From contig CAJXMJ010000002.1 of the NCBI GenBank assembly GCA_913056455.1, forward strand, positions 973,665 to 1,037,664: DNA of 64,000 nt, written 5' to 3'. Below the pieces are notes generated by a model. The model was not told where the DNA came from. It saw nothing but the letters and a program-made list of their open reading frames with translations, and ran no database searches. The translations under genes were made by a program, and so were the position numbers. Shown one piece after another: positions 18,629 through 27,610 of the stretch (positions within the stretch are counted from its first letter, which is position 1; each line of letters opens with the position of its first letter). Source of the stretch: an uncultured Fodinibius sp. (lineage in GTDB: Bacteria; Bacteroidota; Rhodothermia; Balneolales; Balneolaceae).

Positions 18629-19042
18629 ATGAACAGTACAAAATATCTAAAAAAAGTAATTTCACTTGTATCCGTTTTAGCATTTACCATTATTGCTTTT
18701 GGGCTTAATCCAACAGCAACAATGGCACAAGATGCTGAAAAAGTTCATACAGTAGTAGACGAGATGCCGGAAATCATCGGGGGATTGCCCGCTCTGTATA
18801 AAGAAATTGATTATCCGAGAGAGGCTGTAAAGAAAAATATATCCGGACGTGTTTATTTACAGGTTATCGTGAATACAGACGGTAAAGCTGAAAATCCCAA
18901 GGTTATAAGGGATATTGGCGCTGGATGTGGTGAGGCAGCTGCTGAAGGAATTACAAAGGTGGATTTTAAGCCGGGCAAGCAAGACGGGAAAAAAGTAAAG
19001 GTTAAATATTCACTGCCGGTAACTTTTAGAATAGATAAATAA
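18629..19042 (+). CDS. Small periplasmic protein with TonB C-terminal domain
   Basis: 137 residues. It has a signal peptide with a likely cleavage after ATMA (about residue 33). The rest is a single TonB_C fold: YPREAVKKNISGRVYLQVIV, then GKAENPKVIRDIG and VDFKPGKQDGKKVKVKYSLP. Real TonB proteins have an N-terminal membrane anchor and Pro-rich spacer; both are missing here, so it cannot couple ExbB/D energy on its own. It sits 83 bases after an MCP in the same direction with no terminator between. A role in a periplasmic or outer-membrane complex linked to chemotaxis is possible but unproven. Confidence 0.75.
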   Translation: MNSTKYLKKVISLVSVLAFTIIAFGLNPTATMAQDAEKVHTVVDEMPEIIGGLPALYKEIDYPREAVKKNISGRVYLQVIVNTDGKAENPKVIRDIGAGCGEAAAEGITKVDFKPGKQDGKKVKVKYSLPVTFRIDK

Positions 19043-19115
19043 TAATAACGACAATTGGTTGGGCTGGATAGAAATATTTAGACAGTTTATCACCAATATA
19101 AGAAGGGTGGTACAA

Positions 19116-19520
19116 ATGGATGAGATACCTACGGATTTAGAGATTCTTGAAGATATCTATTTTCGATATCACGATGATTTTCGCAAGTACGCCAAAAAGG
19201 AACCCGACCGCATTGCACGCATAAGGGTGCCTATAGATGTAGAAGTGGTAGCCGAGGCTTGTGGGGTGGAAAAGGATATGATTTTTGGTCGTATATTCTA
19301 TCACTTTAACAAAAAGTACAGCTATACCGACACTGATGGTGAGGTGACCACCTTTTTTATAACGGAAAAATTTGAGGGATTAAGCGTGAATTTTCCTTTG
19401 GTGGCTTCGGTTCTTGCAGATAAATATGCCGAAAAAAAGCAACGCGAAAGCTTCTTATTCATTGCTGGGACGGCCGTCGTTCTTTCAATTGTATCGCTGC
19501 TGGTTTCTTTTTTTGTATAG
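19116..19520 (+). CDS. Unknown tail-anchored membrane protein
   Basis: 134 residues from ATG 19116. I chose this start because AAGGGTGG lies 7 bases upstream; the frame could also open at TTG 19059. The soluble part (about 1-108) has mixed helix and strand (VEVVAEACGVEKDMIFGRIFYHFNKK looks like a small winged-helix or similar fold), and the C-terminus is one membrane segment (SFLFIAGTAVVLSIVSLLVS), so the bulk faces the cytoplasm. I do not recognise the family. It is located between the TonB_C gene and a receiver gene in the third MCP operon. Confidence 0.65.
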   Translation: MDEIPTDLEILEDIYFRYHDDFRKYAKKEPDRIARIRVPIDVEVVAEACGVEKDMIFGRIFYHFNKKYSYTDTDGEVTTFFITEKFEGLSVNFPLVASVLADKYAEKKQRESFLFIAGTAVVLSIVSLLVSFFV

Positions 19521-19560
19521 TACAAGGTTCTAAAAAATAATTATCTAAGGTTGGAGTAAT

Positions 19561-19959
19561 ATGAAAATTAATGTATTGATTGTCGAAGATGACGCTGCGA
19601 TGCGGGTCGTGCTCAAAAATACGGTACAATCGGTTGAGATGGATATCGAAATCGGAACGATATATGAGGCTAACAATGGGAAGGAAGGAATTAAAGCACT
19701 AAAAGATAATGATCAGATAGATCTGATGCTGGTGGATATTTATATGCCGGTTATGGATGGGCTTGATATGCTTGACTATGTCCATGACCATCCGGATTTC
19801 CAGCATATTCCGGCTATAGTTGTTTCTACTGAAAATGATGAGGAACGTATTGATGCTATTCTTCGCCAGGGCTTGGGCTTCGTCCCTAAACCATTGACGC
19901 ACGTACTGTTAAAAGATCAAATTGTAAGTATGATTGGCGAAAATGTAGGTGAGAAGTAA
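19561..19959 (+). CDS. CheY-like single-domain response regulator
   Basis: 132 residues. Receiver with Glu9/Asp10/Asp11, phospho-acceptor Asp59 in LMLVDIYMPVMDG, Ser89/Thr90 and Lys110 in VPKPL. No output domain. The GGTTGGAGTAAT upstream gives a moderate ribosome site. It is the last gene of the third MCP operon, followed by a strong terminator at 20016-20041. It resembles the 11321 regulator more than cheY and may serve the tail-anchored protein before it. Confidence 0.85.
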   Translation: MKINVLIVEDDAAMRVVLKNTVQSVEMDIEIGTIYEANNGKEGIKALKDNDQIDLMLVDIYMPVMDGLDMLDYVHDHPDFQHIPAIVVSTENDEERIDAILRQGLGFVPKPLTHVLLKDQIVSMIGENVGEK

Positions 19960-20015
19960 TTAGGCTCAGTGTCTCGGTAAGGAGACATTAGGTTTATTCA
20001 AATTAGTGATTAGAG

Positions 20016-20041
20016 CACCCTGTTCTGCAGGGTGTTTTTTT
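20016..20041 (+). terminator. Rho-independent terminator ending the chemotaxis block
   Basis: Perfect 7-base-pair stem CACCCTG (20016-20022) with CAGGGTG (20028-20034) around a 5-base loop, followed by seven Ts. Confidence 0.9.
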
Positions 20042-20078
20042 ATGGATAACGTTTTATTGCTTGTTGTATGTCTCTTTA

Positions 20079-20149
20079 TCAATGGTGGTTTGCTCACATC
20101 GTTGACCATTGAGTATACCTCCGATGTATACCCATTACTATAAGTATAC
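20079..20149. repeat. Inverted repeat and three GTATAC sites in the convergent intergenic region
   Basis: The 19960-20266 interval separates the last chemotaxis gene from the end of the PAS kinase. Beyond the terminator it holds an 8-base perfect inverted repeat, TCAATGGT (20079-20086) and ACCATTGA (20105-20112), and three copies of the palindrome GTATAC at 20113, 20126 and 20144. No gene is visible. The repeats could be a protein site or simply AT-rich chance. Confidence 0.35.
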
Positions 20150-20266
20150 TATAAAGAATATCTTTAGACAGGAGAATCGAAGATATACTGATAGCAGAAA
20201 TTGGAATGCGCAAATATTATATAGCGTATTCCCAATGATTCAGAGACTATGTAGCAGTCTTTGGAA

Positions 20267-21268
20267 TTATAAAAGTGAAGGTGATTGATAATCCTCAGAT
20301 GGCGGCAGACAAAAAAGAAATGACGTTTCTCTGAATGGATTATTGTCAGTAAGAAAGATTGATCCATAGTAACGTTTGGCATAGAGCAAAGCCATCGTTA
20401 AGCCAATCCCTAACTTCCTTGCTTTCGTGGTAACAAAAGGATAGAAGAGTTGTTTGGAAATCGATTCCGGAATAGGATTCCCGGTATGAGAAATCTTGAT
20501 GGAATTCGGGGAAGGTTGAGAAATCGTTATTGGCTGTTCATCAGCCGGAGCATATTCCACCGCATTCTCAATTAAAAAAGAAAGGATGCGGCGCATATCT
20601 CCCGAATTACATTGCAAAGGAATAGAATGTTCTGCTTCCTCGATGATGATGTTTTTTTGTATTTCAGCGGGATATTCAGAAATGATATCACTGATTATTT
20701 TTGCTGGATCTGCTGAAAAGTTATTTAAATCTATTCGATCAAGGGAAATCTTTTCTAAATCATCTAAATCAGCAAGTAACTCAAAGAGTTCATCAACACC
20801 GTCAGTAATTTTGTTAAGATATTTTTGGGACTCTTCAATATCACTGTTGTCTTCAATCAATTCGGCATATCCCTGAATACCTGTAAGCGGGGAACGTACT
20901 CGATGCAGTAAGAATCCAATCATATTCTTAAGAGATTGCATCACTTCAAAGTCCGGAACTCCTTCGCGACGTTCGAGCCGTACCTTTAAGTGTTGACTCC
21001 CGTCCCAAAGAAGTGTTTCCTGCTTAAGGGTGAACCACTCTTCATCAAAATATACAGGGGTAATGTTTGGACCTGCATTTGGTACGATGTGTGCTACTTC
21101 TCTGAGCTCTTTACCAATCGGGTTTTGATTGGCATGTCCTGCAATGGCTGCATCATTAGCTTCACAAATTTTTTTGCTTCCCATCTTTATTATAAAGGTG
21201 GGGTCAGCACTGTTAAATGGTATCATCCCTACTGAATTCCCGATGGCATTATTTATTTGAAACATCAT
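20267..21268 (-). CDS. PAS-type sensor histidine kinase with weak ATP-binding motifs
   Basis: 333 residues from ATG 21268; an in-frame TTG at 21292 is less likely. There are no membrane segments. Order: PAS-like sensor (about 1-100), DHp with His122 in HRVRSPLTGIQGYAEL, then HATPase_c with N box FLIENAVEYAP, but the G1 box reads ISHTGNPIP instead of D-x-G-x-G, and G2 is LGIGLTMA. The missing G1 Asp makes ATP binding uncertain. It has its own sigma-28-type promoter and lies divergent to the sigma-54-dependent flgB operon. It could be the partner (FleS/FlrB-like) of the NtrC-type regulator at 54834, which has no kinase next to it. Confidence 0.8.
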   Translation of the reverse strand: MMFQINNAIGNSVGMIPFNSADPTFIIKMGSKKICEANDAAIAGHANQNPIGKELREVAHIVPNAGPNITPVYFDEEWFTLKQETLLWDGSQHLKVRLERREGVPDFEVMQSLKNMIGFLLHRVRSPLTGIQGYAELIEDNSDIEESQKYLNKITDGVDELFELLADLDDLEKISLDRIDLNNFSADPAKIISDIISEYPAEIQKNIIIEEAEHSIPLQCNSGDMRRILSFLIENAVEYAPADEQPITISQPSPNSIKISHTGNPIPESISKQLFYPFVTTKARKLGIGLTMALLYAKRYYGSIFLTDNNPFRETSFLFCLPPSEDYQSPSLL

Positions 21269-21340
21269 AGTTAAATGTATTGAGACTAACAAAGGAGTGA
21301 CTCTACAAAAGTAGAGCTGTTGATCCTTCTATTGACCAAG

Positions 21341-21367
21341 TTATCAGCAGAGTTTTTACTTACTTAA
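21341..21367 (-). promoter_or_regulatory. Sigma-28 type promoter for the PAS kinase
   Basis: On the minus strand TTAAG (21367-21363), 14 bases, GCTGATAA (21348-21341). One mismatch to the GCCGATAA consensus. The leader to the ATG is about 70 bases. Confidence 0.6.
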
Positions 21368-21500
21368 ATATCGAATGATTTGGAATTCATTTAGCGTGTC
21401 AGGAAAAAATTACCTTCGGGACGGTTATTTATGCAGTTGTGCTGCTTAAGAAAGAAATCTTATATGTATTAAACCCGCCGGTGCTATGAATTTCTGTATC

Positions 21501-21516
21501 TGGCATAACAATTGCC
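21501..21516 (+). promoter_or_regulatory. Sigma-54 promoter for the flgB operon
   Basis: TGGCATAACAATTGCC: GG at 21502-21503 and GC at 21514-21515 are separated by exactly 10 bases, the spacing required for the -24/-12 elements, and the flanks match TGGCAC-N5-TTGC well. It is followed about 105 bases later by flgB. The NtrC-type activator at 54834 has the GAFTGA loop needed to drive such a promoter. Confidence 0.72.
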
Positions 21517-21622
21517 TGTAGTATTAACGCACGTTGATACTTAAGTAAAAACATTTTGTTCCGAGATTAGGAAAAATTGGTAAGAAAACGTCAGCCAATC
21601 GGCGCAAAATGTGCAAACATAA

Positions 21623-21976
21623 ATGAAATTTGTTGCTATGCAGATAATAGACAGTGGCCATAGTCAGCTTATGGCAAAAGCGATGGATAGCTATTCATTG
21701 CGTCAGGAGATCTCCTCATCCAATATTGCAAATATTGATACTCCGGGATATAACCGCCACAGTGTAGAATTTGAAAGTGCATTACAAGAAGCGCGGGAAA
21801 CCGGAAAAGCTATGCATGAGGTTAATCCAAGTATTAGGGAAACCGGAGATGAAGTAGTTCTTGAAAATGAGCTCTTGGAGATGGCAGATACACAGATGAG
21901 AGTGCAACTTGTTACCCGCGCGCTGCGCCATCATTATGATACTCTCCAAACCGGTATTACAAGTACAACTCGATAA
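21623..21976 (+). CDS. flgB: Flagellar basal-body rod protein FlgB
   Basis: 117 residues, slightly short for FlgB. The N-terminus has the rod-protein signature SNIANIDTPGYNRHSVEF. The C-terminus (LVTRALRHHYDTLQTGI) is the conserved coiled segment. ATG 21638 (MQIIDSG) is an alternative start that fits typical FlgB N-termini. It is a proximal rod component, exported by the flagellar type III system. First gene of a 12-gene operon under a sigma-54 site. Confidence 0.92.
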   Translation: MKFVAMQIIDSGHSQLMAKAMDSYSLRQEISSSNIANIDTPGYNRHSVEFESALQEARETGKAMHEVNPSIRETGDEVVLENELLEMADTQMRVQLVTRALRHHYDTLQTGITSTTR

Positions 21977-21994
21977 TTTTTAAATCATTACGTC

Positions 21995-22492
21995 ATGATT
22001 CCTGATAGACTTTCTTCCGCTTTTCAAACTGCAGCAAAGGGATTGGCGGTACAGCGAGAACGTATTAATGTAGCTTCACGAAATATTGCGAATGTTAATA
22101 CAAGTTCTGTTGAGGGCAGTAAGCAAGGGTATCGTCCCCAATCCGTACAGTCGGCAGCACCACAGCCCACGAGCTTTCAGCGGGTATTAACACAAAGCAT
22201 GGGAGGATTGAGTAAAACGCGTGAACAGCATTTATCTCCAAGAATGCCGGTTAATAACAATTTCGACCGTCAATCGCTTGGTCCCAACTACACTATTGCT
22301 GAAAAGGATAGTTTTCGCTACGAATATGAGCCAAATCATCCCGATGCTAATGAGGAAGGCATGGTGCGGTATCCGGATATCGATATGGTTGAGGAGATGA
22401 CCAATATTGTAAGTGCTAACCGAATGTATGAGGCTAATCTCAGTAGTATTGAAGCGGAAAAGGAAATTATGAAGCGTTCACTGCAGATATAA
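21995..22492 (+). CDS. flgC: Flagellar basal-body rod protein FlgC
   Basis: 165 residues. Rod signature near the N-terminus (INVASRNIANVNTSS) and the FlgC-type C-terminus (VRYPDIDMVEEMTNIVSANRMYEANLS). The middle ~80 residues are variable and a little longer than in E. coli. It starts 18 bases after flgB and forms the proximal rod with FlgB and FliE. Confidence 0.94.
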   Translation: MIPDRLSSAFQTAAKGLAVQRERINVASRNIANVNTSSVEGSKQGYRPQSVQSAAPQPTSFQRVLTQSMGGLSKTREQHLSPRMPVNNNFDRQSLGPNYTIAEKDSFRYEYEPNHPDANEEGMVRYPDIDMVEEMTNIVSANRMYEANLSSIEAEKEIMKRSLQI

Positions 22493-22555
22493 ACCCTGAT
22501 GACATTTAGAAATTCTATTAATGCCAAATTTTACAGATAAACAGATCTACCCATT

Positions 22556-22873
22556 ATGATTGAAGGAATAGAAGCAAGCGGCCTCTTGCAGCAGGTGAAT
22601 GATATTGAGCAAACGTCGCCCCAGCGTGAAATTGTAACTGAAAAAGAAAATCAGCAATCCTTTTCGGATGTATTATCAGATGCTATTAACGGTGTTGATC
22701 AGACAATGAAAACGTCTGATTTAAAAGTACAGGAGTTTGTGGCCGGCAAAACCGACAATGTACATGATGTTATGATATCGATGCAACGAGCAAAACTCAG
22801 CTTTGATTTGATGGTAGAAGTCCGAAACAAAGTTGTGGAGACCTACCAAGAAGTTAGCCGTATGCAAATATAG
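22556..22873 (+). CDS. fliE: Flagellar hook-basal body protein FliE
   Basis: 105 residues. FliE pattern: FSDVLSDAINGVDQTMKTSD, then GKTDNVHDVMISMQRAKLSFDLMVEVRNKVVETYQEVSRMQI, the strongly conserved C-terminal half. It links the MS ring to the rod and activates export. It ends 9 bases before fliF. Confidence 0.95.
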   Translation: MIEGIEASGLLQQVNDIEQTSPQREIVTEKENQQSFSDVLSDAINGVDQTMKTSDLKVQEFVAGKTDNVHDVMISMQRAKLSFDLMVEVRNKVVETYQEVSRMQI

Positions 22874-22882
22874 GATAGATAA

Positions 22883-24517
22883 ATGAGTTCATTTGTAGAA
22901 AAGTTTAAAGAATTTCTTGAACCGCTGTCCGCAGCACAGCGTACGCTGTTTTTCGGCTTAATTGTGGCGATCCTCATTTTTGCCGGAACGGTTTTTTATT
23001 GGGCATTAAGTCCCAGCTATACGCTGTTATTTGGATCCCTTGAACAAGATGCAGCCCAGCAGATTGTTACAGAGCTGGATGAGCGCGGGGTGAATTATGA
23101 ATTGGATAATGGCGGAAAGTCGATTTACGTGCCCGGCGAACGCGTGGACCAACTTCGACTTGAACTGGCCCCGTTGGGAGCGCCGCAATCTGACATGAAA
23201 GGATATGAGCTTTTCGACAATAATTCGCTTGGAATGACTGACTATATGCAGCAGCTCAATAACAAGCGAGCACTGGAGGGTGAGCTTTCCCGATCAGTGA
23301 ATAGCCTGCAACAGGTGAAGTCGTCACGAATACATCTGGTATTACCGGAACGATCACCTTTTCAAGAGACTACAGTCAAAGCTTCGGCCTCTGTGCTGCT
23401 AACTCTTAAACGAGGAGAACGTCTTGATAAAACCAGGGTAGAGGGCATTACTTCGCTGATAGCGGGTAGTGTTGAAGGGTTAGAGGCCAAGGATGTGACA
23501 GTCGTAGACCATGCGGGTAATCGGTTGACAGATGATAAGCAGGGTAATAGTGGCTTTGCCTCTGAAGAGTCTTGGATGAAGTCGGAACAGAAGGCTGAAA
23601 ACTATTTAACACATCGCGGACAAACTATGCTGGATCGAGTTCTGGGCCCGGGGAATAGTATTGTTCGTGTTTCAGTCGATCAAAATTTTGACAGTTTGGT
23701 TCGTGAATCTAATAAGATTGATCCTGAAAGCAGGACCCTGATTTCGGAGCAGCGCGATGAGCAGGTGCAAACCCAGGAAGGATCGGAATTGGTGCCTATG
23801 GATGAGTTTACTCCTGTTAATGATCGCGGAGAAACTTCAGTTATATCATCAAGTGAAAATGAGAGCAGTTCGCGAACTCGAAATTATGAAGTTAGTGAAA
23901 CCAAAGAGGTATACAAGAAAGCACAAGGCGAAATCACCAATATTTCAGCTTCGGTACTGATAAATCACAAGCAGATTGAGTCGGTAAATGAAGGAGGGGA
24001 AACCGTGTATGAAACGGAGCCCTATAGTGATGAAGAGTTACAGGAATTTCGGGAAGTGATTACCTCGGCATTGGGGATCCAAGCCAAACGGGGTGATAAA
24101 ATCACCATTCGGCAAGTTGAATTCTGGGAGCCGGGACAGCAAGCACCAAGAGGACAATTTGTTGATGGTGCTTGGCCTTGGTCACGGGTTCTGCGATGGG
24201 CTGTGATCTTTGTAACACTTGGATTAATTGCTTGGCTGTTATTTGGTATCCGTCGCCAGATGAGCGGACAGCAGGGATTGGCACTGCAGTCGCCATTTGG
24301 TGGAGATGGCCAAGAAGTATTTACGGATGGAAAGATGGATCCTGAACTACAGGATATGAATAAAGAAGAGCTTATGGGTGAAGAAGAAAACGAAGAAATG
24401 CGGGCCTTGGAAGGTAAGAAGTATGATATGGAAGAGATTGTAAATATGGTTGATATGAAACCTGAAAAGGCAGCAAAAATTGTACGCGCAATGTTAATTT
24501 CAACAGACGAAGAATAG
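22883..24517 (+). CDS. fliF: Flagellar M-ring protein FliF
   Basis: 544 residues, normal size. TM1 is about 23-42, then periplasmic ring-building YscJ-like domains (GVNYELDNGGKSIYVPGERV; VKSSRIHLVLPERSPF), a Ser/Glu-rich middle loop about 280-345, TM2 near 437-456, and a C-terminal FliG-binding helix (IVNMVDMKPEKAAKIVRAML). It builds the MS ring in the inner membrane that houses the export gate and carries the C-ring. fliG follows after 6 bases. Confidence 0.96.
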   Translation: MSSFVEKFKEFLEPLSAAQRTLFFGLIVAILIFAGTVFYWALSPSYTLLFGSLEQDAAQQIVTELDERGVNYELDNGGKSIYVPGERVDQLRLELAPLGAPQSDMKGYELFDNNSLGMTDYMQQLNNKRALEGELSRSVNSLQQVKSSRIHLVLPERSPFQETTVKASASVLLTLKRGERLDKTRVEGITSLIAGSVEGLEAKDVTVVDHAGNRLTDDKQGNSGFASEESWMKSEQKAENYLTHRGQTMLDRVLGPGNSIVRVSVDQNFDSLVRESNKIDPESRTLISEQRDEQVQTQEGSELVPMDEFTPVNDRGETSVISSSENESSSRTRNYEVSETKEVYKKAQGEITNISASVLINHKQIESVNEGGETVYETEPYSDEELQEFREVITSALGIQAKRGDKITIRQVEFWEPGQQAPRGQFVDGAWPWSRVLRWAVIFVTLGLIAWLLFGIRRQMSGQQGLALQSPFGGDGQEVFTDGKMDPELQDMNKEELMGEEENEEMRALEGKKYDMEEIVNMVDMKPEKAAKIVRAMLISTDEE

Positions 24518-24523
24518 AGCGGA

Positions 24524-25561
24524 ATGGCACAGCAGAATAAGAAACGAGTCATCAGTAAGGTAGATCAGCTAACCGGGGCTGAGAAGGCAGCAATTTTCAT
24601 TACCAATTTGGGTACGAAGAATGCCACACCGCTATTTAGATATATGAAAGAACAAGAAATTGAGGCTGTTACCCTTGCTATCGCAGGAATGGATAATATA
24701 AAGCCCAATGTCGTAGACTCGGTAATGAGTGAATATTACCGGATGATGTCGAACGATGAGTTGCTACTGGAGGGGGGACAGGACTATGCAAATCAGTTGT
24801 TGGAAGAGCTGGGTGATGATATAGATTCAGAGAAGGTGCGCCAAAAGCTGAAGGCAAATTCTGAAAATACGGCCTTTGCCGATTTTCAGGAAAGCAAAAT
24901 AACCCAGATTACTAATTTCTTGAAAAATGAACATCCACAGGTGATTGCCCTCATTTTTTCTCAATTGGATGAAAAGCGTACGGCCGAAATATTAGGGCAT
25001 CTTGACGGTGATTTACAGGCAGAAGTAATTTATCGTCTTACCACTATGGAAAAAATTTCTACTGATGTAATAGAAGAGATAGAAGAGGTTATTAAAGAAC
25101 AGATGGGAGGTATGTACACCGTGGGTGATCGCATTAAAAGTGGGACAGATGCTGTGGCACAGATCCTTAATGAAGCTGAGATTTCAGTTGAACGCCATAT
25201 TTTAGGCAAAATTCAAGAGCGCGATGCACAGCTTGCTGATGACATCAAGCAACAAATGTTCCTCTTCGAAGATATTCTATACTTCAACGATCGAACGGTA
25301 CAAACGATCATTAACGAGATGGAAAAAACCGATCTTGTTATGGGTCTGAAAGGTGTGGACGAGGATGTAAAAAAGAAATTCTTGGAAAATATGTCGGATC
25401 GTGCCGGGGCCATGCTGCAGGAAGACATGGACGCTCTTGGACCTGTACCGCTTAAAGATGTGAAAGAGGCTCAGTCACGAATCATTCGAAAAATTAAGCA
25501 GCTCGAAGAAGAAGGACAGATTACTACCCGCAAGATGGGCGAAGAAGAAATTGTTGAATAG
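24524..25561 (+). CDS. fliG: Flagellar motor switch protein FliG
   Basis: 345 residues. N-terminal FliF-binding domain (LTGAEKAAIFITNLGTKNAT), middle domain with the EHPQV motif (NEHPQVIALIFSQL) and C-terminal torque domain (MFLFEDILYFNDRTVQTII). The last domain carries the charged residues that face MotA. It lies between fliF and fliH with gaps of 6 bases each, the standard order. Confidence 0.96.
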   Translation: MAQQNKKRVISKVDQLTGAEKAAIFITNLGTKNATPLFRYMKEQEIEAVTLAIAGMDNIKPNVVDSVMSEYYRMMSNDELLLEGGQDYANQLLEELGDDIDSEKVRQKLKANSENTAFADFQESKITQITNFLKNEHPQVIALIFSQLDEKRTAEILGHLDGDLQAEVIYRLTTMEKISTDVIEEIEEVIKEQMGGMYTVGDRIKSGTDAVAQILNEAEISVERHILGKIQERDAQLADDIKQQMFLFEDILYFNDRTVQTIINEMEKTDLVMGLKGVDEDVKKKFLENMSDRAGAMLQEDMDALGPVPLKDVKEAQSRIIRKIKQLEEEGQITTRKMGEEEIVE

Positions 25562-25567
25562 CGTACC

Positions 25568-26269
25568 ATGGAAGATCAGAAGATTTTACATACCGAAGAG
25601 ATTAATTGGTACGAGGAGGATGATCATCCGCTCGACTATGAAATGGCGTTTGACGGCAAGGGGTACAAAAAGTCTAAAAAGAGCAAGAGTCCAGAACCCC
25701 CTTCAGAGAAGAAGGTGGATGTCAAACAGCTTATTGAGAAGCGCGATGCCAAGTGGAAAAAGCGATTGGCAAAAGCCCGAAAAGAAGCATTCGAAAAAGG
25801 TCGTGAGCAGGGATATCAGGAGGGCTTTGAAGAAGCTGAACAACAAGTTGAGGATAAGATTGATCGTTTGGAACACCTGGTTGGAAAGGCACACCGGGAG
25901 TGGAAAGAGCAGCACGAATTGTTAAATCCGGGCTTGCTGGATCTGGTGTTTGATATGGTTGAAAAGATCGTGGGTCTCCCCGTAGAAAATTCGGCTATAC
26001 GTGAACAGCTCGAAGAGGAGTTGTCAGGCCTGCTGCATGAGACAGAAGGTAATATCAAGCCTCAGCTTTGGGTGAGTGAGGAGGACTACCGATATGTAGA
26101 AGAGTTGGTTGAAAAATATGCGCCCGAACTTTCGCTTTCTATCCGGATAAATGAGGACTGCAACCCCGGAGAATTTGAGTTTGAGACCCAGAAGGAAACG
26201 GTAGTCTATCGATTTAGGGAAAAACTTGCCGATCTGAAAGAAAATATGACCCTGCCTTCATGGAAATGA
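25568..26269 (+). CDS. fliH: Flagellar export ATPase regulator FliH
   Basis: 233 residues. It has a charged Lys/Glu-rich N-terminal half with a repetitive FEKGREQGYQEGFEEA stretch (the GxxxG-like repeat of FliH) and a C-terminal globular domain related to the V-ATPase stalk (WVSEEDYRYVEELVEKYAPE). It anchors and restrains FliI. The 3' end overlaps the fliI start by 10 bases. Confidence 0.9.
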   Translation: MEDQKILHTEEINWYEEDDHPLDYEMAFDGKGYKKSKKSKSPEPPSEKKVDVKQLIEKRDAKWKKRLAKARKEAFEKGREQGYQEGFEEAEQQVEDKIDRLEHLVGKAHREWKEQHELLNPGLLDLVFDMVEKIVGLPVENSAIREQLEEELSGLLHETEGNIKPQLWVSEEDYRYVEELVEKYAPELSLSIRINEDCNPGEFEFETQKETVVYRFREKLADLKENMTLPSWK

Positions 26270-27594
26270 CAGAAACTACAGATCTCCAAACGCATATCGA
26301 GCAGATACGACGTCATCTTGATGGCTTTACAAATGGCAGCAAGAGGTATGGAAAGGTTGCATCCATTGTAGGTACTATTATTAAATGTACGGGATTGCAG
26401 GCAAGTGTCGGTGAAGTCTATGGCATCGAGAATATTATGGACAATGTAATACCCGCCGAAGTGGTTGGGCTCGAAGATCAGTATGCATTGCTGATGCCGT
26501 ATGAAAGTATCAAAGGGATGCAGTCAGGGTGTAAGGTTGAGTATATGGGACAGTCGCTGACAATTTCTGTCGGCCCTGAGATGTTGGGACGCGTTGTCGA
26601 TGCTAATGGAGATCCCATTGACCAAAAAGGCCCGATTTTAAGTGGACACCAAGAACCGGTACATAACGATCCTCCATCCCCGGTTGAGCGTGAGCCCATC
26701 GACGATATCATGAGTACCGGAATTCGAGCGATTGATGCCTTGAATACGATTGGAAAGGGTCAGCGTGTTGGATTATTTGCCGGATCGGGAGTTGGAAAAA
26801 GTGTTTTACTGGGGATGATTGCCCGCCATTCTGATGCCGATATTAATGTTATTGCGCTTATTGGTGAGCGTGGACGCGAAGTACAGGAATTTATTGATGA
26901 TATACTTGATGAGGAGCTGCTGGAACGGTCGATTATTGTGGCAGAAACATCGGATAAGTCAGCGATGAGTAGAATTAAAGCGGCGTATACGGCAACTTCT
27001 ATAGCAGAATATTTCCGTGACAGAGGAAAAAATGTCCTTTTAATGATGGATTCGGTGACGCGTGTGGCTATGGCCCAACGGGAAGTAGGGTTGGCTACCG
27101 GTGAACCTCCAACGACCAAAGGTTACACGCCAAGTGTCTTTTCTATGCTCCCTAAATTTCTTGAACGAGTAGGCAAAACATCGAGTGGAAGCATCACAGG
27201 AATATATACGGTGTTGGTTGACAGTGATGATATGAATGAGCCCATTGCTGATGCTGTACGATCCATTTTGGACGGTCATATTGTGCTCTCAAGGCGATTG
27301 GCCCATAAAAATCATTATCCTGCTATTGATGTTCCCGAAAGTATTTCGAGGGTTATGCCCAATATTGTGACCCAGGAACAAAGGGAATTGGCCGGAAAGG
27401 TTCGGGATATGATAACCACCTATCGCGAAGCTGAAAACCTAATCAATATCGGGGCTTATGTGGAAGGTTCTAATCCCCAGATTGATAAGGCAGTGGAAAA
27501 ACGTGAGGATTTGGAATCATTTTTGATACAAGATATTAACGAAGCGGACTTCGACAGTAATCTGTGGGATTCGCTTAAAAAAATAATTGAATAG
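26260..27594 (+). CDS. fliI: Flagellum-specific ATPase FliI
   Basis: 444 residues, full length. Walker A FAGSGVGKSVLLG, the family motif LIGERGREVQEF, Walker B LLMMDSVTRVAMAQREVG, then TGEPPTTKGYTPSVFSMLPK. It powers or primes export of flagellar subunits at the base of the gate. It is translationally coupled to fliH. Confidence 0.97.
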   Translation: MEMTETTDLQTHIEQIRRHLDGFTNGSKRYGKVASIVGTIIKCTGLQASVGEVYGIENIMDNVIPAEVVGLEDQYALLMPYESIKGMQSGCKVEYMGQSLTISVGPEMLGRVVDANGDPIDQKGPILSGHQEPVHNDPPSPVEREPIDDIMSTGIRAIDALNTIGKGQRVGLFAGSGVGKSVLLGMIARHSDADINVIALIGERGREVQEFIDDILDEELLERSIIVAETSDKSAMSRIKAAYTATSIAEYFRDRGKNVLLMMDSVTRVAMAQREVGLATGEPPTTKGYTPSVFSMLPKFLERVGKTSSGSITGIYTVLVDSDDMNEPIADAVRSILDGHIVLSRRLAHKNHYPAIDVPESISRVMPNIVTQEQRELAGKVRDMITTYREAENLINIGAYVEGSNPQIDKAVEKREDLESFLIQDINEADFDSNLWDSLKKIIE

Positions 27595-27610
27595 AAAGGA
27601 CTAAAGCACT

